Shown here: piece after piece, positions 1-8,483 of the stretch
Layout: every line of letters begins with the position of its first letter
Numbering within the stretch: position 1 is the first letter of the stretch
NCBI GenBank assembly: GCA_028823175.1
Contig: JAPKBZ010000023.1
Location: forward strand, 1-57,852
Source of the DNA: Myxococcota bacterium
GTDB taxonomy: Bacteria; Myxococcota_A; UBA9160; UBA4427
Length of the DNA: 57,852 nucleotides
Reading direction: 5' to 3'
Translations under genes and position numbers: made by a program
Notes under the pieces: generated by a model
The model's input: only the letters and a program-made list of their open reading frames with translations
The model's database searches: none
Told to the model about the DNA's origin: nothing

Positions 1-59
1 TTCACCGGATCGGCGGCAACGCCGGATCGGGACAGAACCCGGCTTACAGTCCACTTGGA
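1..59 (+). ncRNA. rnpB: RNase P RNA, 3' end only
   Basis: The window begins inside the catalytic RNA of ribonuclease P, which trims tRNA 5' ends. The universally conserved 3' element ACAGAACCCGGCTTA lies at 32-46. It is followed by AGTCCACTTGG (48-58), which has the form of the 3' strand of the terminal P1 helix in type A RNAs. The 5' part lies outside the window, so P1 pairing cannot be tested here. The 3' end is placed near 57-60 by analogy with known RNAs. The bases from 60 to 187 hold nothing further that I recognise. Confidence 0.88.
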
Positions 60-187
60 TCGGCTTCGTCGATCCACCATCCAGGGAAGAAGCTTCGGCC
101 ACGCCCCGGAATGCTCCAACCGGTATCCAGTTCGGCGCCGAGGAATCCAAGCGATTCTCGGCGCCGGCAGCCGGGCGGACGTCGCGA

Positions 188-1300
188 TCAGTTCGACTCG
201 CCGGCGTAAACGAGGCAGCGCAGCTCGCTGCGTCGCTCCGCCGGGTAGCCCGCCCATTTCGAGGCGGGAATGGCCTCGGGCTCCACTCGCCGGAACCCCT
301 GGCGCTCAAAGAAGCGCTCGACCCGGGCGGAGGTCGTGCAGGCGAAGACCTGGCTACAGCCCTCGGCGCGCGCGCACTGGAGGGCGAAACTCACGAGATG
401 ACCGCCAACCCCCTCGCCTGCGAAACGCGTCATCGTGTAGAGGCTCGCGATCTCGGCGGCGCCTTCGGCGGGGTAGCGCACAAGGGCACCGATTCCCGCC
501 AGATAGCGTCCCTCGACGAAGACTCCGAAGCCTCGGCCAAGAGCCGACTCGATCTCCCGTTCGCTGCGCGGCGCCAGGTAGCCCTCGTCCACGCCCCGGG
601 TGATGAGATCCGTGGCCGCCCCGAAATCGTCGATGCCGAGCAAGCGCACCTCGAGATAGCGCTCCCGGGTGACCAGGGTGCCCGACCCCGCGTAGGTAAA
701 GAGTTCGTCGGATAGGCCCTCGAGCGAGCAGATGCTGACCGAGGCCACGCCCCCTTCGAGAAGTTGCCCGATCTCGCCCACGAGCGCGCTCTCCGGCTCC
801 GAGCCCGGAGACGACAAGTCGGCCAGCCGGTCGGCATCCGACAGATCCAACAGGGAGATCCGGCTTCCCGCCGGGTCTCGAATCGCCCCCCGATCGTCGA
901 TCCAGACCAGCTTGGCCAGGCGCAGGCGAAGGGCCACGACCCGGCAGCGCGCGGCAAAGGGCCGGGCTTCGCCTGCCTCAGAGACCTCCTCGGGAAGCCA
1001 CAGGCCCACGCCATGCCCCTCCCCCAGGGCTCGCCAAAGGGCTCCCACCCAATCCGCCGACTCGGCCGGGGCAATCACCAGCGGGGTCAACTTCTCGAGC
1101 AAGACCCGGGAGGGCGAAACGATCACGCACCCCGTGCCGTTGCGCGCCAGTTCCTCCACGACCTGGGCCAGGGCGTCCAGTGAACCCCCAGGCGCCTGGG
1201 CGAGAGCGACCCCGAGGGTCCGCCCCCGGAATTCCGCCAGGTAGAACTCCCGCTCGCTCGATGTCCATCCGGGTTCGGCCATGCGCTCAGTTTGGCGCAT
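188..1300 (-). CDS. GNAT acetyltransferase, N-acetylglutamate synthase-like
   Basis: This is a 370-residue protein with a C-terminal GNAT fold at about residues 215-365. The acetyl-CoA loop reads RFAGEGVGGHLVSFAL, and the tail FFERQGFRRVEPEAIPASK resembles the end of ArgA-type N-acetylglutamate synthases. The N-terminal half (about 20-190) could be a degenerate amino-acid-kinase-like domain as in ArgA, but no kinase motifs are preserved. A role in the first step of arginine synthesis is therefore possible, not proven; another GNAT substrate is equally open. ATG at 1300 is used; a second in-frame ATG lies at 1282. The gene is transcribed away from the SLC13 transporter. Confidence 0.6.
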   Translation of the reverse strand: MRQTERMAEPGWTSSEREFYLAEFRGRTLGVALAQAPGGSLDALAQVVEELARNGTGCVIVSPSRVLLEKLTPLVIAPAESADWVGALWRALGEGHGVGLWLPEEVSEAGEARPFAARCRVVALRLRLAKLVWIDDRGAIRDPAGSRISLLDLSDADRLADLSSPGSEPESALVGEIGQLLEGGVASVSICSLEGLSDELFTYAGSGTLVTRERYLEVRLLGIDDFGAATDLITRGVDEGYLAPRSEREIESALGRGFGVFVEGRYLAGIGALVRYPAEGAAEIASLYTMTRFAGEGVGGHLVSFALQCARAEGCSQVFACTTSARVERFFERQGFRRVEPEAIPASKWAGYPAERRSELRCLVYAGESN

Positions 1301-1372
1301 TCACCGGCCGATGCCCGGGCCCGGGCCAAACCCTTGCCCGCAAGGAGCCGAACCGGGTATCGTGCGCACCAC

Positions 1373-3148
1373 ATGGACTGGCAGATCGGGTTTACCCTGG
1401 CCGTCGTGGTGGTTGCCCTGGGGCTCTTGGTGCGGGAAGTCGCCTCACCGGACCTGGTTCTGATGGCGGCCCTCGTCAGCCTCGGCATCAGCGGCATATT
1501 GACTCCCCGGGAGACCTTCTCGGGTTTTTCCAACCCGGCAGTCGCCATGGTGGGCGTTCTCTTCATGCTCTCGGCCGCCGTGCGCGAAACCGGCGCTCTG
1601 GACTTGACCGTGGGACGCCTGCTCGCCTCAGCGCACAGTATTCAGCAGGGGATTTTCCGAATCATCGCCCCGGTCGCGGGCCTGTCGGGTTTCCTTAATA
1701 ATTCGCCCATCGTGGCCATGATGACCCCCTCAGTCGTCGACTGGGCCCGGCGCAACGGCCTCTCCGCCAGTCATTTCCTGATCCCGCTCTCCTACGCGTC
1801 CATCCTCGGCAGCACCCTGACCCTGATCGGCACCAGCACCAACCTAGTCGTAGACGGCTTGGCCCAGGACAGCGGCATGCGGCCTCTGGGCTTCTTTGAG
1901 TTGCTTCCCGTCGGGCTACCCATCGTCCTCGTGGGGACCCTCTATTTGTTCTTCATCGCCCCTCGCCTGCTCCCCGATCGGCCGGCCCCGACCGATACCT
2001 TGGGGCATCGCAGGCGGGAGTACGTCGCCACCATGGTGGTCACGGGGGGCTGCGATCTGATCGGTTCGTCTATCGAGGAGGCGGGTCTGCGACAACTGCC
2101 CGGGCTCTTTCTCGTCGAAATCGAACGCGAGCGGCGAAGCATCACACCCGTCCGCCCCGAAGTGGTGATTCAGCAGGGGGACCGGCTGGTCTTCGCCGGT
2201 ATCGTGGCGACCATCATCGATCTCCAGCGCATTCGGGGGCTGGTGCCGCTCTCCGACGAGGAACAGGCCGAAGAAGTGAGTTCGGGCACTTCCCACGGCC
2301 TAGTGGAAGCCGTCATCTCTACCTCCTCGCCTTTGGTGGGGCAGAGCATTCGAGACTCGAATTTTCGCTCGGCCTACGACGCCGCCGTGATCGCGGTCCA
2401 CCGCAATGCCGAGCGCGTCCCCGGGAAGATCGGCCAAATAGTGCTCCAGCCCGGCGACACGCTCCTCATGCAGTCCTCGCCCGATTTCATCCGCCATCAC
2501 CGCAACAGCTCGGACTTCTACCTGGCCAGCGAACTGCCGGGAAGCGAGAAACCCCGCTTCGAGCGCGCTGGGCTGGCCCTGGGCATTGTGGCGGCCATGG
2601 TGGTCGTCGTGAGCACGGGCCTAGTGCCCATCGCCCTGGCCGGCTTTCTGGCCGTCGGCGTCATGCTCGCCACTCGCTGCGTGAGCGCGACCAAAGCCCG
2701 GGAAAGCGTTCCCTGGTCGATCCTCATCGTAATCGCTGCCGGGCTCGGAATCGCCCAGGCCATGACCAAGACCGGCGCCGCTCACTTCGTCGCCGAATCG
2801 ATCCTCGAACTCGTCGGGGGGATCGGCCCGCTGGGTGCGCTGATCATCGTCTACTTCCTCTGCATGCTGATGGCCGAGACCCTGCACCACACCGCCGCGG
2901 TGGCCATCATGTTCCCCATCGCGGTTGCCCTAGCCCACCAGGTCGGTGCCGACCCCCGGCCCTTCGTGATCGCCACCGCCATTGGCTCGACCTGCTGCTT
3001 CGCCTCGCCGGTCGCCTACCAGACCCACCTGATCGTCTATGGCGCGGGCAACTACCGCTTCCGGGACTTTGTCCGAGTGGGCCTGCCCCTGAACCTGATC
3101 TGCGCGTTCGTTGCCCTCAACACGATCCCCCGGGTCTGGGGTCTTTAG
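1373..3148 (+). CDS. SLC13/DASS-family permease with two RCK-like domains
   Basis: This is a 591-residue inner-membrane carrier of the divalent anion:sodium symporter type, which moves sulfate, di/tricarboxylates or similar anions. The first half carries the family signature NNSPIVAMM (about residues 108-116) followed by LIPLSYASILGSTLTLIGTS. Two TrkA-C/RCK-type soluble domains sit in the middle (about 220-305 and 315-380), and a second membrane half follows. In the C-terminal repeat the usual Asn-rich signature is changed to LHHTAAVAIMF, and the expected GYQTN element reads AYQTH. ATG at 1373 is chosen because upstream codons in this frame overlap the divergent gene and do not look like protein. 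The substrate cannot be told from sequence. Confidence 0.85.
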   Translation: MDWQIGFTLAVVVVALGLLVREVASPDLVLMAALVSLGISGILTPRETFSGFSNPAVAMVGVLFMLSAAVRETGALDLTVGRLLASAHSIQQGIFRIIAPVAGLSGFLNNSPIVAMMTPSVVDWARRNGLSASHFLIPLSYASILGSTLTLIGTSTNLVVDGLAQDSGMRPLGFFELLPVGLPIVLVGTLYLFFIAPRLLPDRPAPTDTLGHRRREYVATMVVTGGCDLIGSSIEEAGLRQLPGLFLVEIERERRSITPVRPEVVIQQGDRLVFAGIVATIIDLQRIRGLVPLSDEEQAEEVSSGTSHGLVEAVISTSSPLVGQSIRDSNFRSAYDAAVIAVHRNAERVPGKIGQIVLQPGDTLLMQSSPDFIRHHRNSSDFYLASELPGSEKPRFERAGLALGIVAAMVVVVSTGLVPIALAGFLAVGVMLATRCVSATKARESVPWSILIVIAAGLGIAQAMTKTGAAHFVAESILELVGGIGPLGALIIVYFLCMLMAETLHHTAAVAIMFPIAVALAHQVGADPRPFVIATAIGSTCCFASPVAYQTHLIVYGAGNYRFRDFVRVGLPLNLICAFVALNTIPRVWGL

Positions 3149-4031
3149 CGACTGCCCCGCTGGATCCGTCGCCTGCGCCCGAGTGTGGTGCCCCTTCGCT
3201 CTGGACAAAACCGTCCATATGTGGGTTTAATACCCCTTACGGGCTTGAGGGTTTGGCCTTTCGAGCCGATGAGAGTGGACGAGAAGCCGCAAGCGAACCT
3301 TGCAGCGAATTGGGAATATTCATAGTTTTGGCTGAAATTCGCTCGGAATATGGTGTTTTCACCCAAGAAATGAGCGCTTTAGGACCCAAAAAACTCATTT
3401 TTAAGCATTTCGGAAAAAATGACTGGCTAAAACCGTTGAGAAAGATCAATATCCTAACTATCAAGTGATCCCCCATTGAATGAACAAGGCGAAACTCCCC
3501 CTGGGGTCGGTTGGGCCAAGGCCCGATGAGTTCCCCGATGCGCCATCCGATCTACGATCCATGATGCGCCGAGTCCATGATGCGCCGAGTCATAGTGCGT
3601 CCGTTCCTTTGTGTACTGGGCAGTTGGCTGAGATCCCGCAAGTCGGAGATCGGAGCGGCCGGACAAAGAAGGCGTCAGCAGGGCGGGCACGGCAAAGCTA
3701 AGGGCGATATCAGGAGCGCCGGAACAGATCACATCACCCGCACGGCAAGCGGGCAGAGTCGACGGAGGATCGAGCCAGGGACTTCCCTGCCCCCGCACGT
3801 CGGTTGCAACCAACCGGGGGGCGGAGCGATTAGGGAACAGTCTCGCGAGCACCATGGTCCCTCTCGGAACAGAAACTCGGAGCAGGGGCGACAAGGAGTC
3901 ATGTGAAGCAAGAAGTAATATGAAGCAATAAAAAATCGAGTGGATCGCTTGAAACCAACACCCCCTGGGCGGTATCCGAGCGTCTTTGAACCACACCAGT
4001 GTGTGTATGAGAGTGTCGAAAGGTTGGAGAA
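3149..4031. other. 883-bp intergenic region with an AT-rich island
   Basis: No convincing gene was found. From about 3290 to 3470 the sequence is clearly more AT-rich than its surroundings. It contains a TTG-started open frame of 71 codons (3253-3468), but this has no ribosome site and no recognisable motif. A 16-bp tandem duplication sits at 3559-3590. The last 150 bp before the sigma-factor gene are again AT-rich and probably contain its promoter. A TTGAAA element near 3948 followed about 18 bp later by TATCCG is the best candidate, but it is weak. A small RNA or long leader is possible. Confidence 0.5.
3559..3590. repeat. Tandem 16-bp duplication
   Basis: CCATGATGCGCCGAGT occurs twice in direct succession at 3559-3574 and 3575-3590, in the non-coding region before the sigma-factor gene. 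No function is apparent; replication slippage explains it. Confidence 0.9.
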
Positions 4032-5420
4032 GTGACGGCTGAGAACCAGAGCAAGACCACAGGCGCGGAGGCAACACCCGCGACCGCCGTGATGGGCGCG
4101 ACGCCCGTCGTGGCCGCAGAGGAACTCGACCCCGGCCGGGAGCGACGGCCGCTGGAATCGTATTTTCAGGAAATCGGCGGCACGCGCACCCTGAAACGCG
4201 AAGAAGAGGTCTACTTGGCCAAGGATCTGGAGGCGGCCACCGCCTACCTCCGGGAGTCCCTTTACGCGATTCCCTGTTCCGCTCGCCACGTGGTCGAGCG
4301 GTGGGACGCGCTCCGCGCGCTCTCCCACACCGGCGCCAAGCTTTCCGAATCCTCGGGTGACGAGGAGACCGGAGAAATCGCCGCCCGGGTGGAGCGGGCT
4401 GTGAAGCAGTTGCGCACTCTCCTCGAGGATCGCGTCAAGAAGTTCGAGAAGGCCGGCGACACCTACAGCCCGGCCCTGCAAAAGCTCGACGCCAAGATCT
4501 CGAAGGAGATGCATGGCGCTCAGCTCTCCCTCGCCATTTTGGTCGAGTTGAGGGACACGATCCTCATCCGCACCAAGGAAATGCGAAGGACGCGCAAGCG
4601 GACCAAGCGCCTAGCCGAACTCGAGCGAGAAGTGGGCGTGCCCCGCAAGCGGATGCTTGAGCTGGCCAATGCCGTCGAAGACGCCCACGACCAGATGACC
4701 TCGGTCAAAAATCGCTTCATCGAGCACAACCTGAAGCTGGTGGTGGCGATTGCGAAGGATTACCGAAATCTCGGCCTTTCCTTTCCCGACCTGATTCAAG
4801 AGGGGAACCTGGGCCTGATCCGGGCGGTGGAGAAATTCGACCACCGGCGCGGTTTCAAGTTCTCCACCTATGCGGTCTGGTGGATCAGGCAGGCACTGGT
4901 GCGAGCGATCCAGAATCACTCGCGTACCATTCGATTGCCTTCCCATGTCCACGATCGCCTCCAGCGAAGCCAACGGGTACGGGCGGAACTGACGGGCAAG
5001 CTCGGCCGCGATCCGACGCCGGCTGAACTGGCTCCGGCCCTGGGCTCCGATACCGATTCTCTTGAGGCCCTCGACAGGCTCTCTCGAGAAGCGATCTCCC
5101 TCGAATCGAACGTGGCGGGGACGGAGAAACGCCTTGAGGATTTCGTCCCGGACCAGGGCGCCTCGCTTCCCGATGGCGGCATCGACGATGATCGGATGCG
5201 CACAGGAGTGGGAACGCTGATCGGCGCCCTCACGCCGCGTGAGCAGCTGATCCTGCGACTGCGTTACGGCCTCGCAGGGGAAGAGGAGCACACCCTCGAG
5301 CAGATCGGCCAATCCCTCGGCCTTTCTCGCGAGCGGGTTCGCCAGCTCGAGGCACGGGCTCTCAAGAAGCTCCGAGAGACCCAACCGGCCCAGCGACTCC
5401 ATCCCATTCTCGAACCCTGA
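4032..5420 (+). CDS. RNA polymerase sigma-70 family factor
   Basis: This is a 462-residue sigma factor that directs RNA polymerase to promoters. Region 1.2 is at about 37-70 ([13 protein letters not shown]). A charged, helical non-conserved segment follows at about 70-225. Region 2 lies at about 228-300 ([18 protein letters not shown], then [18 protein letters not shown]), region 3 at about 310-370 and region 4 near the C-terminus ([20 protein letters not shown]). Region 1.1 is absent, and the 2.4 segment [11 protein letters not shown] resembles RpoS-type factors as much as RpoD, so it could be the primary factor or a group 2 paralogue. GTG at 4032 is the first possible start after an in-frame stop at 4008. 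The GGAG before it is unusually close (2 nt). A strong hairpin follows the stop. Confidence 0.9.
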   Translation: MTAENQSKTTGAEATPATAVMGATPVVAAEELDPGRERRPLESYFQEIGGTRTLKREEEVYLAKDLEAATAYLRESLYAIPCSARHVVERWDALRALSHTGAKLSESSGDEETGEIAARVERAVKQLRTLLEDRVKKFEKAGDTYSPALQKLDAKISKEMHGAQLSLAILVELRDTILIRTKEMRRTRKRTKRLAELEREVGVPRKRMLELANAVEDAHDQMTSVKNRFIEHNLKLVVAIAKDYRNLGLSFPDLIQEGNLGLIRAVEKFDHRRGFKFSTYAVWWIRQALVRAIQNHSRTIRLPSHVHDRLQRSQRVRAELTGKLGRDPTPAELAPALGSDTDSLEALDRLSREAISLESNVAGTEKRLEDFVPDQGASLPDGGIDDDRMRTGVGTLIGALTPREQLILRLRYGLAGEEEHTLEQIGQSLGLSRERVRQLEARALKKLRETQPAQRLHPILEP

Positions 5421-5449
5421 GTTCGGGCAAGCACCAAGAATACCCATTC

Positions 5450-5489
5450 GGGGCCCGGCGGACGCGAGTCCTCCGGGCCCCTTCTTCTT
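5450..5489 (+). terminator. Rho-independent terminator after the sigma-factor gene
   Basis: The left arm GGGGCCCGGCGGA (5450-5462) and right arm TCCTCCGGGCCCC (5469-5481) form a long GC-rich stem, followed by TTCTTCTT (5482-5489). It lies 30 bp after the sigma-factor stop and isolates it from the downstream P450. Confidence 0.8.
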
Positions 5490-5606
5490 GTGCCCGCCGG
5501 GGCCGAGAGTGCGTAGTTTGGCGGTCTATCGCAGCCCTGAGCGACGGCCTAGCATTCACATTTCGCCCCTCCCACCCCCCGACGAACGCCCGCAGGAGGA
5601 GTCCCC

Positions 5607-6806
5607 ATGCCTTCCGACGAACCCGGCCCGGATCCGATCCCGAACTTCTTCGATCCGAAAGTGGCCGCCTGCCCCCAGCCCACCTACCGCCGCATGGTGA
5701 ACGAAGAGCCGGTGATGCACATGCCGGTGACCCATACTCCCGTGATCTCGCGCTACGAGGACGTGATCCACTGCCTCCGAAACCCCGAGATCTTCTCTTC
5801 GGACATGGCTGAACAGATGGCCCTGGGAACCGATCGGCCGATGATTCCCCAGCAAATCGACCCGCCGGCCCAAACCCGCTACCGCAAGATCCTGGACCCA
5901 CGCTTCTCCCGAAAGCGGATCGGCGAGATCGAGCCCGCGCTGCGCGAGTCGGCGAATGCACTGCTCGACCGCTTCAGCGAAAGTGGAGAATGCGACTACA
6001 GCCAGCAGTACGCGGTCCCTTTGCCCTGCCAGGCGTTCCTTCACCTGCTCGGCCTGCCCGTCGACGATCTCTCAGAGTTGATCCACCTCAAGGATGGCAT
6101 CATTCGCCCCCAGAATCGGGCCGAGAATCCCATGGATGCCGACGAGGTCGCCTCGATTCGCGCCTCCTCCGGCCGGCAGATCTACGACTATTTCGAGGGT
6201 CTGATCGGCGAAAGGCGCTCGGCCCCCCGCGAGGATCTCATGAGCTACCTGGTCTCGGTGGAGCTCGAGGGCGAAAAACTCAGTCACAACGAAATCCTCG
6301 ACATTTCCTATCTCTTCATCCTGGCCGGCCTCGATACGGTCACCGCGTCGCTCAACTGCTTTATCGCGAACCTGGCGGCGAACCCGGAGAATCGCGCGCA
6401 GATCCTCGAAAAACCCGAAAATCTCGAAACCGCCATCGAGGAGTTGCTGCGCTGGGAGACCCCGGTGGCCGGAGTTCCCCGACTGGTGACCCGGGACACC
6501 GAGGTCGCCGGCACTCCCATCGCCAAGGGCGAGATCGTGATGCTGATGCTTGGCGCCGCGAATATCGATCCCTCGGAATTTTCCGAGGCCGACCGGGTCA
6601 TCCTCGATCGCTCGCGCAATCGCCATCTCGCCTTTGGCGGCGGAGCTCATCGCTGCCTCGGTTCCCACCTCGCCCGCATGGAATTGAGGGTCGGCCTCGA
6701 GGAATGGCATCGGCGGATTCCTCACTACCGGATTCGAGAGGGTGAGGTGCCCGTCTACAGCCCGGGTATCCGGGACATCCAATCCCTCCCCCTGGTCTGG
6801 GACTAG
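5607..6806 (+). CDS. Cytochrome P450 (soluble, bacterial class)
   Basis: This is a 399-residue heme-thiolate monooxygenase that would insert oxygen using electrons from a separate ferredoxin and reductase. The I-helix oxygen-binding motif AGLDT is at about 238-242, the K-helix ExxR is in EELLRWETP, and the heme loop FGGGAHRCLGSHLA is near residue 342 with the cysteine ligand at about 349. Length and lack of a membrane anchor fit soluble bacterial P450s. AGGAGGAG sits just before ATG 5607. No redox partner gene is adjacent, so the substrate is unknown. It converges with uppP, and a GGTCTG/CAGACC inverted repeat (6794-6799, 6817-6822) spans both ends. Confidence 0.93.
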   Translation: MPSDEPGPDPIPNFFDPKVAACPQPTYRRMVNEEPVMHMPVTHTPVISRYEDVIHCLRNPEIFSSDMAEQMALGTDRPMIPQQIDPPAQTRYRKILDPRFSRKRIGEIEPALRESANALLDRFSESGECDYSQQYAVPLPCQAFLHLLGLPVDDLSELIHLKDGIIRPQNRAENPMDADEVASIRASSGRQIYDYFEGLIGERRSAPREDLMSYLVSVELEGEKLSHNEILDISYLFILAGLDTVTASLNCFIANLAANPENRAQILEKPENLETAIEELLRWETPVAGVPRLVTRDTEVAGTPIAKGEIVMLMLGAANIDPSEFSEADRVILDRSRNRHLAFGGGAHRCLGSHLARMELRVGLEEWHRRIPHYRIREGEVPVYSPGIRDIQSLPLVWD

Positions 6807-6815
6807 GGGAGCGGG

Positions 6816-7619
6816 TCAGACCCCGGCCCAGTTCCAGGCGAGGAATAGACCGCCCACGAGCCACGCGTACCCGGCGAAGAGATAAAAACGCCCGCCCTCG
6901 AGCAATCGCACAAAGGCCCAAATCGCGGCTATGCCGGAAACGAGTGCGGCGCCTCCCCCGTACGCGAGAGTGACCATCGCCTCGGGGCTGGCCGCCGCGA
7001 GTTCCGGCAGCGTCAACACTGCGGCCCCGGCGATGGCGATGATCCCGAGCAGAAAAGAGAACTCTGCCGCCGCCCTGGGCGCTATGCCCAGGGCCAGGGC
7101 GACCGCCACGGTCGTCCCGCTCCTGGAGATGCCCGGCAGGATCGCCAGGGCTTGGCCGCAGCCGACGAGAAGAGCGATCCGCCAATCGAGGGAGGCCGAC
7201 TCTTCGCCCCGCTCCCGCCACCGCCGCACCGAGCCTCGGGTGGTCCAGAGAATGGCGCCGGTGGCCAGCAGGGCGAACCCCGTGGCTATGGGGTTCGCGA
7301 ACTGACGCTCGATAAAATCTCGCGCCGAAAGGCCGACCACCACCGCTGGGAGGGTTCCCACTACCAACAGGGCCGTGAAATGGATCGCCTCGCTCTGGCG
7401 GGTCAGCACACCGAGGATCAGGCCACGAATCCGCTGCCGGTAAAAGATCGCGATCGCCAGCAGGGTGGCCAGGTGGACCGAGACCTCGAAGAGCAGGCCC
7501 CCCTCATCCTCGATCCCGAAGAGCGAGCGAAAGATGACCAGATGACCCGAGCTCGACACTGGGAAGAACTCGGTCAACCCCTGGACGATGCCCAGCCACA
7601 GCGCCTCCAGCCGGCTCAT
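6816..7619 (-). CDS. uppP: Undecaprenyl-diphosphate phosphatase
   Basis: This is a 267-residue polytopic membrane enzyme of the BacA/UppP family. It dephosphorylates undecaprenyl diphosphate to regenerate the lipid carrier for peptidoglycan and surface polysaccharide synthesis, and it can confer bacitracin tolerance. Both family motifs are present: GLTEFFPVSSSGHL near the N-terminus, with the catalytic Glu, and LPGISRSGTTVAVAL at about residues 155-170, with the conserved Arg. Length is normal. It is divergent from thrH across about 235 bp. Confidence 0.95.
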   Translation of the reverse strand: MSRLEALWLGIVQGLTEFFPVSSSGHLVIFRSLFGIEDEGGLLFEVSVHLATLLAIAIFYRQRIRGLILGVLTRQSEAIHFTALLVVGTLPAVVVGLSARDFIERQFANPIATGFALLATGAILWTTRGSVRRWRERGEESASLDWRIALLVGCGQALAILPGISRSGTTVAVALALGIAPRAAAEFSFLLGIIAIAGAAVLTLPELAAASPEAMVTLAYGGGAALVSGIAAIWAFVRLLEGGRFYLFAGYAWLVGGLFLAWNWAGV

Positions 7620-7854
7620 AGCCGCCCGCCCCGCCGCCCACTCCCGAGGCCAAAACCCAGAGGAGCCAAGCGGTCCAGGACGAACGAAACCATCCCTGCC
7701 AGGGGCAAGACCCGGATCACGACGAGCATCCTATCGAAAGAGCGTCGAGAGCGGTAGATTGGGCAGCGCCCAGCTGGGCGAGTGACCGGCTGGGCCGGGT
7801 CGAGATCCCTGGGCCCGGAACGAGCCCAACCCAAACCGTCCGGAGGAAGACCCC

Positions 7855-8466
7855 GTGGAAATTGCCTGCCTCGACCTCGAAGGTGTTTTGATCCCCGAGG
7901 TTTGGATCAACGTGGCGGAGCGCACCGGCATCGAGGCCCTGCGAGCCACAACCCGGGATATCCCCGACTACGACGAACTCATGCGGCAGCGTTTGCGAAT
8001 TCTCGAGGAAAACAACCTCGGGATTCAGGATATCCAGCAGGTGATTTCCGGCATGGAGCCTCTCGAGGGCGCCGCAGATTGCCTCGCCTGGCTGCGGGAA
8101 AACTTCCAAGTCGTGATCCTCTCGGACACCTTCTACGAATTTGCCGAGCCCTTCATGCGCCAGCTCGGATGGCCCACCCTGCTCTGTCACAAGCTCGTCA
8201 TCGACGAACGCGGGCGCGTCTCGGACTACCTGATCCGCCAGAAGGACCCCAAACGACAATCCGTTCGGGCCTTCCAGCTACTCAACTACCGGTGCATCGC
8301 CACAGGGGACTCCTACAACGACACCACCATGCTCGCCCAGGCAGAAGCGGGCATCCTCTTCTGCCCGCCCCAGAACGTGATCGACGAATTCCCCGAATTC
8401 CCCGTGGCCAAGGACTACGAAGCCCTCAAGGCGGAGTTTACCCGGGCCTCGATCCGCGACCTCTAG
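7855..8466 (+). CDS. thrH: ThrH-type phosphoserine phosphatase / homoserine phosphotransferase
   Basis: This is a 203-residue HAD-superfamily enzyme. The family hydrolyses phosphoserine and can pass the phosphate to homoserine, linking serine and threonine synthesis. The nucleophile motif is CLDLEGVLIP (DxE, as in ThrH, rather than DxDxT), motif II is LSDTFYEF, and the C-terminal acidic motif is GDSYNDTTML. The spacing and the YNDT element point to ThrH rather than SerB. GTG 7855 has GGAGGA 8 nt upstream. It stands alone between divergent uppP and convergent typA. Confidence 0.88.
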   Translation: MEIACLDLEGVLIPEVWINVAERTGIEALRATTRDIPDYDELMRQRLRILEENNLGIQDIQQVISGMEPLEGAADCLAWLRENFQVVILSDTFYEFAEPFMRQLGWPTLLCHKLVIDERGRVSDYLIRQKDPKRQSVRAFQLLNYRCIATGDSYNDTTMLAQAEAGILFCPPQNVIDEFPEFPVAKDYEALKAEFTRASIRDL

Positions 8467-8483
8467 GGTCGCGAAAGGGCCCT

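Noticed and set aside
55..603. 182-codon plus-strand frame
   Set aside because: Arg-rich composition, starts in the RNase P RNA end and runs opposite the GNAT gene.
3237..3476. Short minus-strand frames in the AT-rich island
   Set aside because: No ribosome site, no motif, and overlapping alternatives in several frames.
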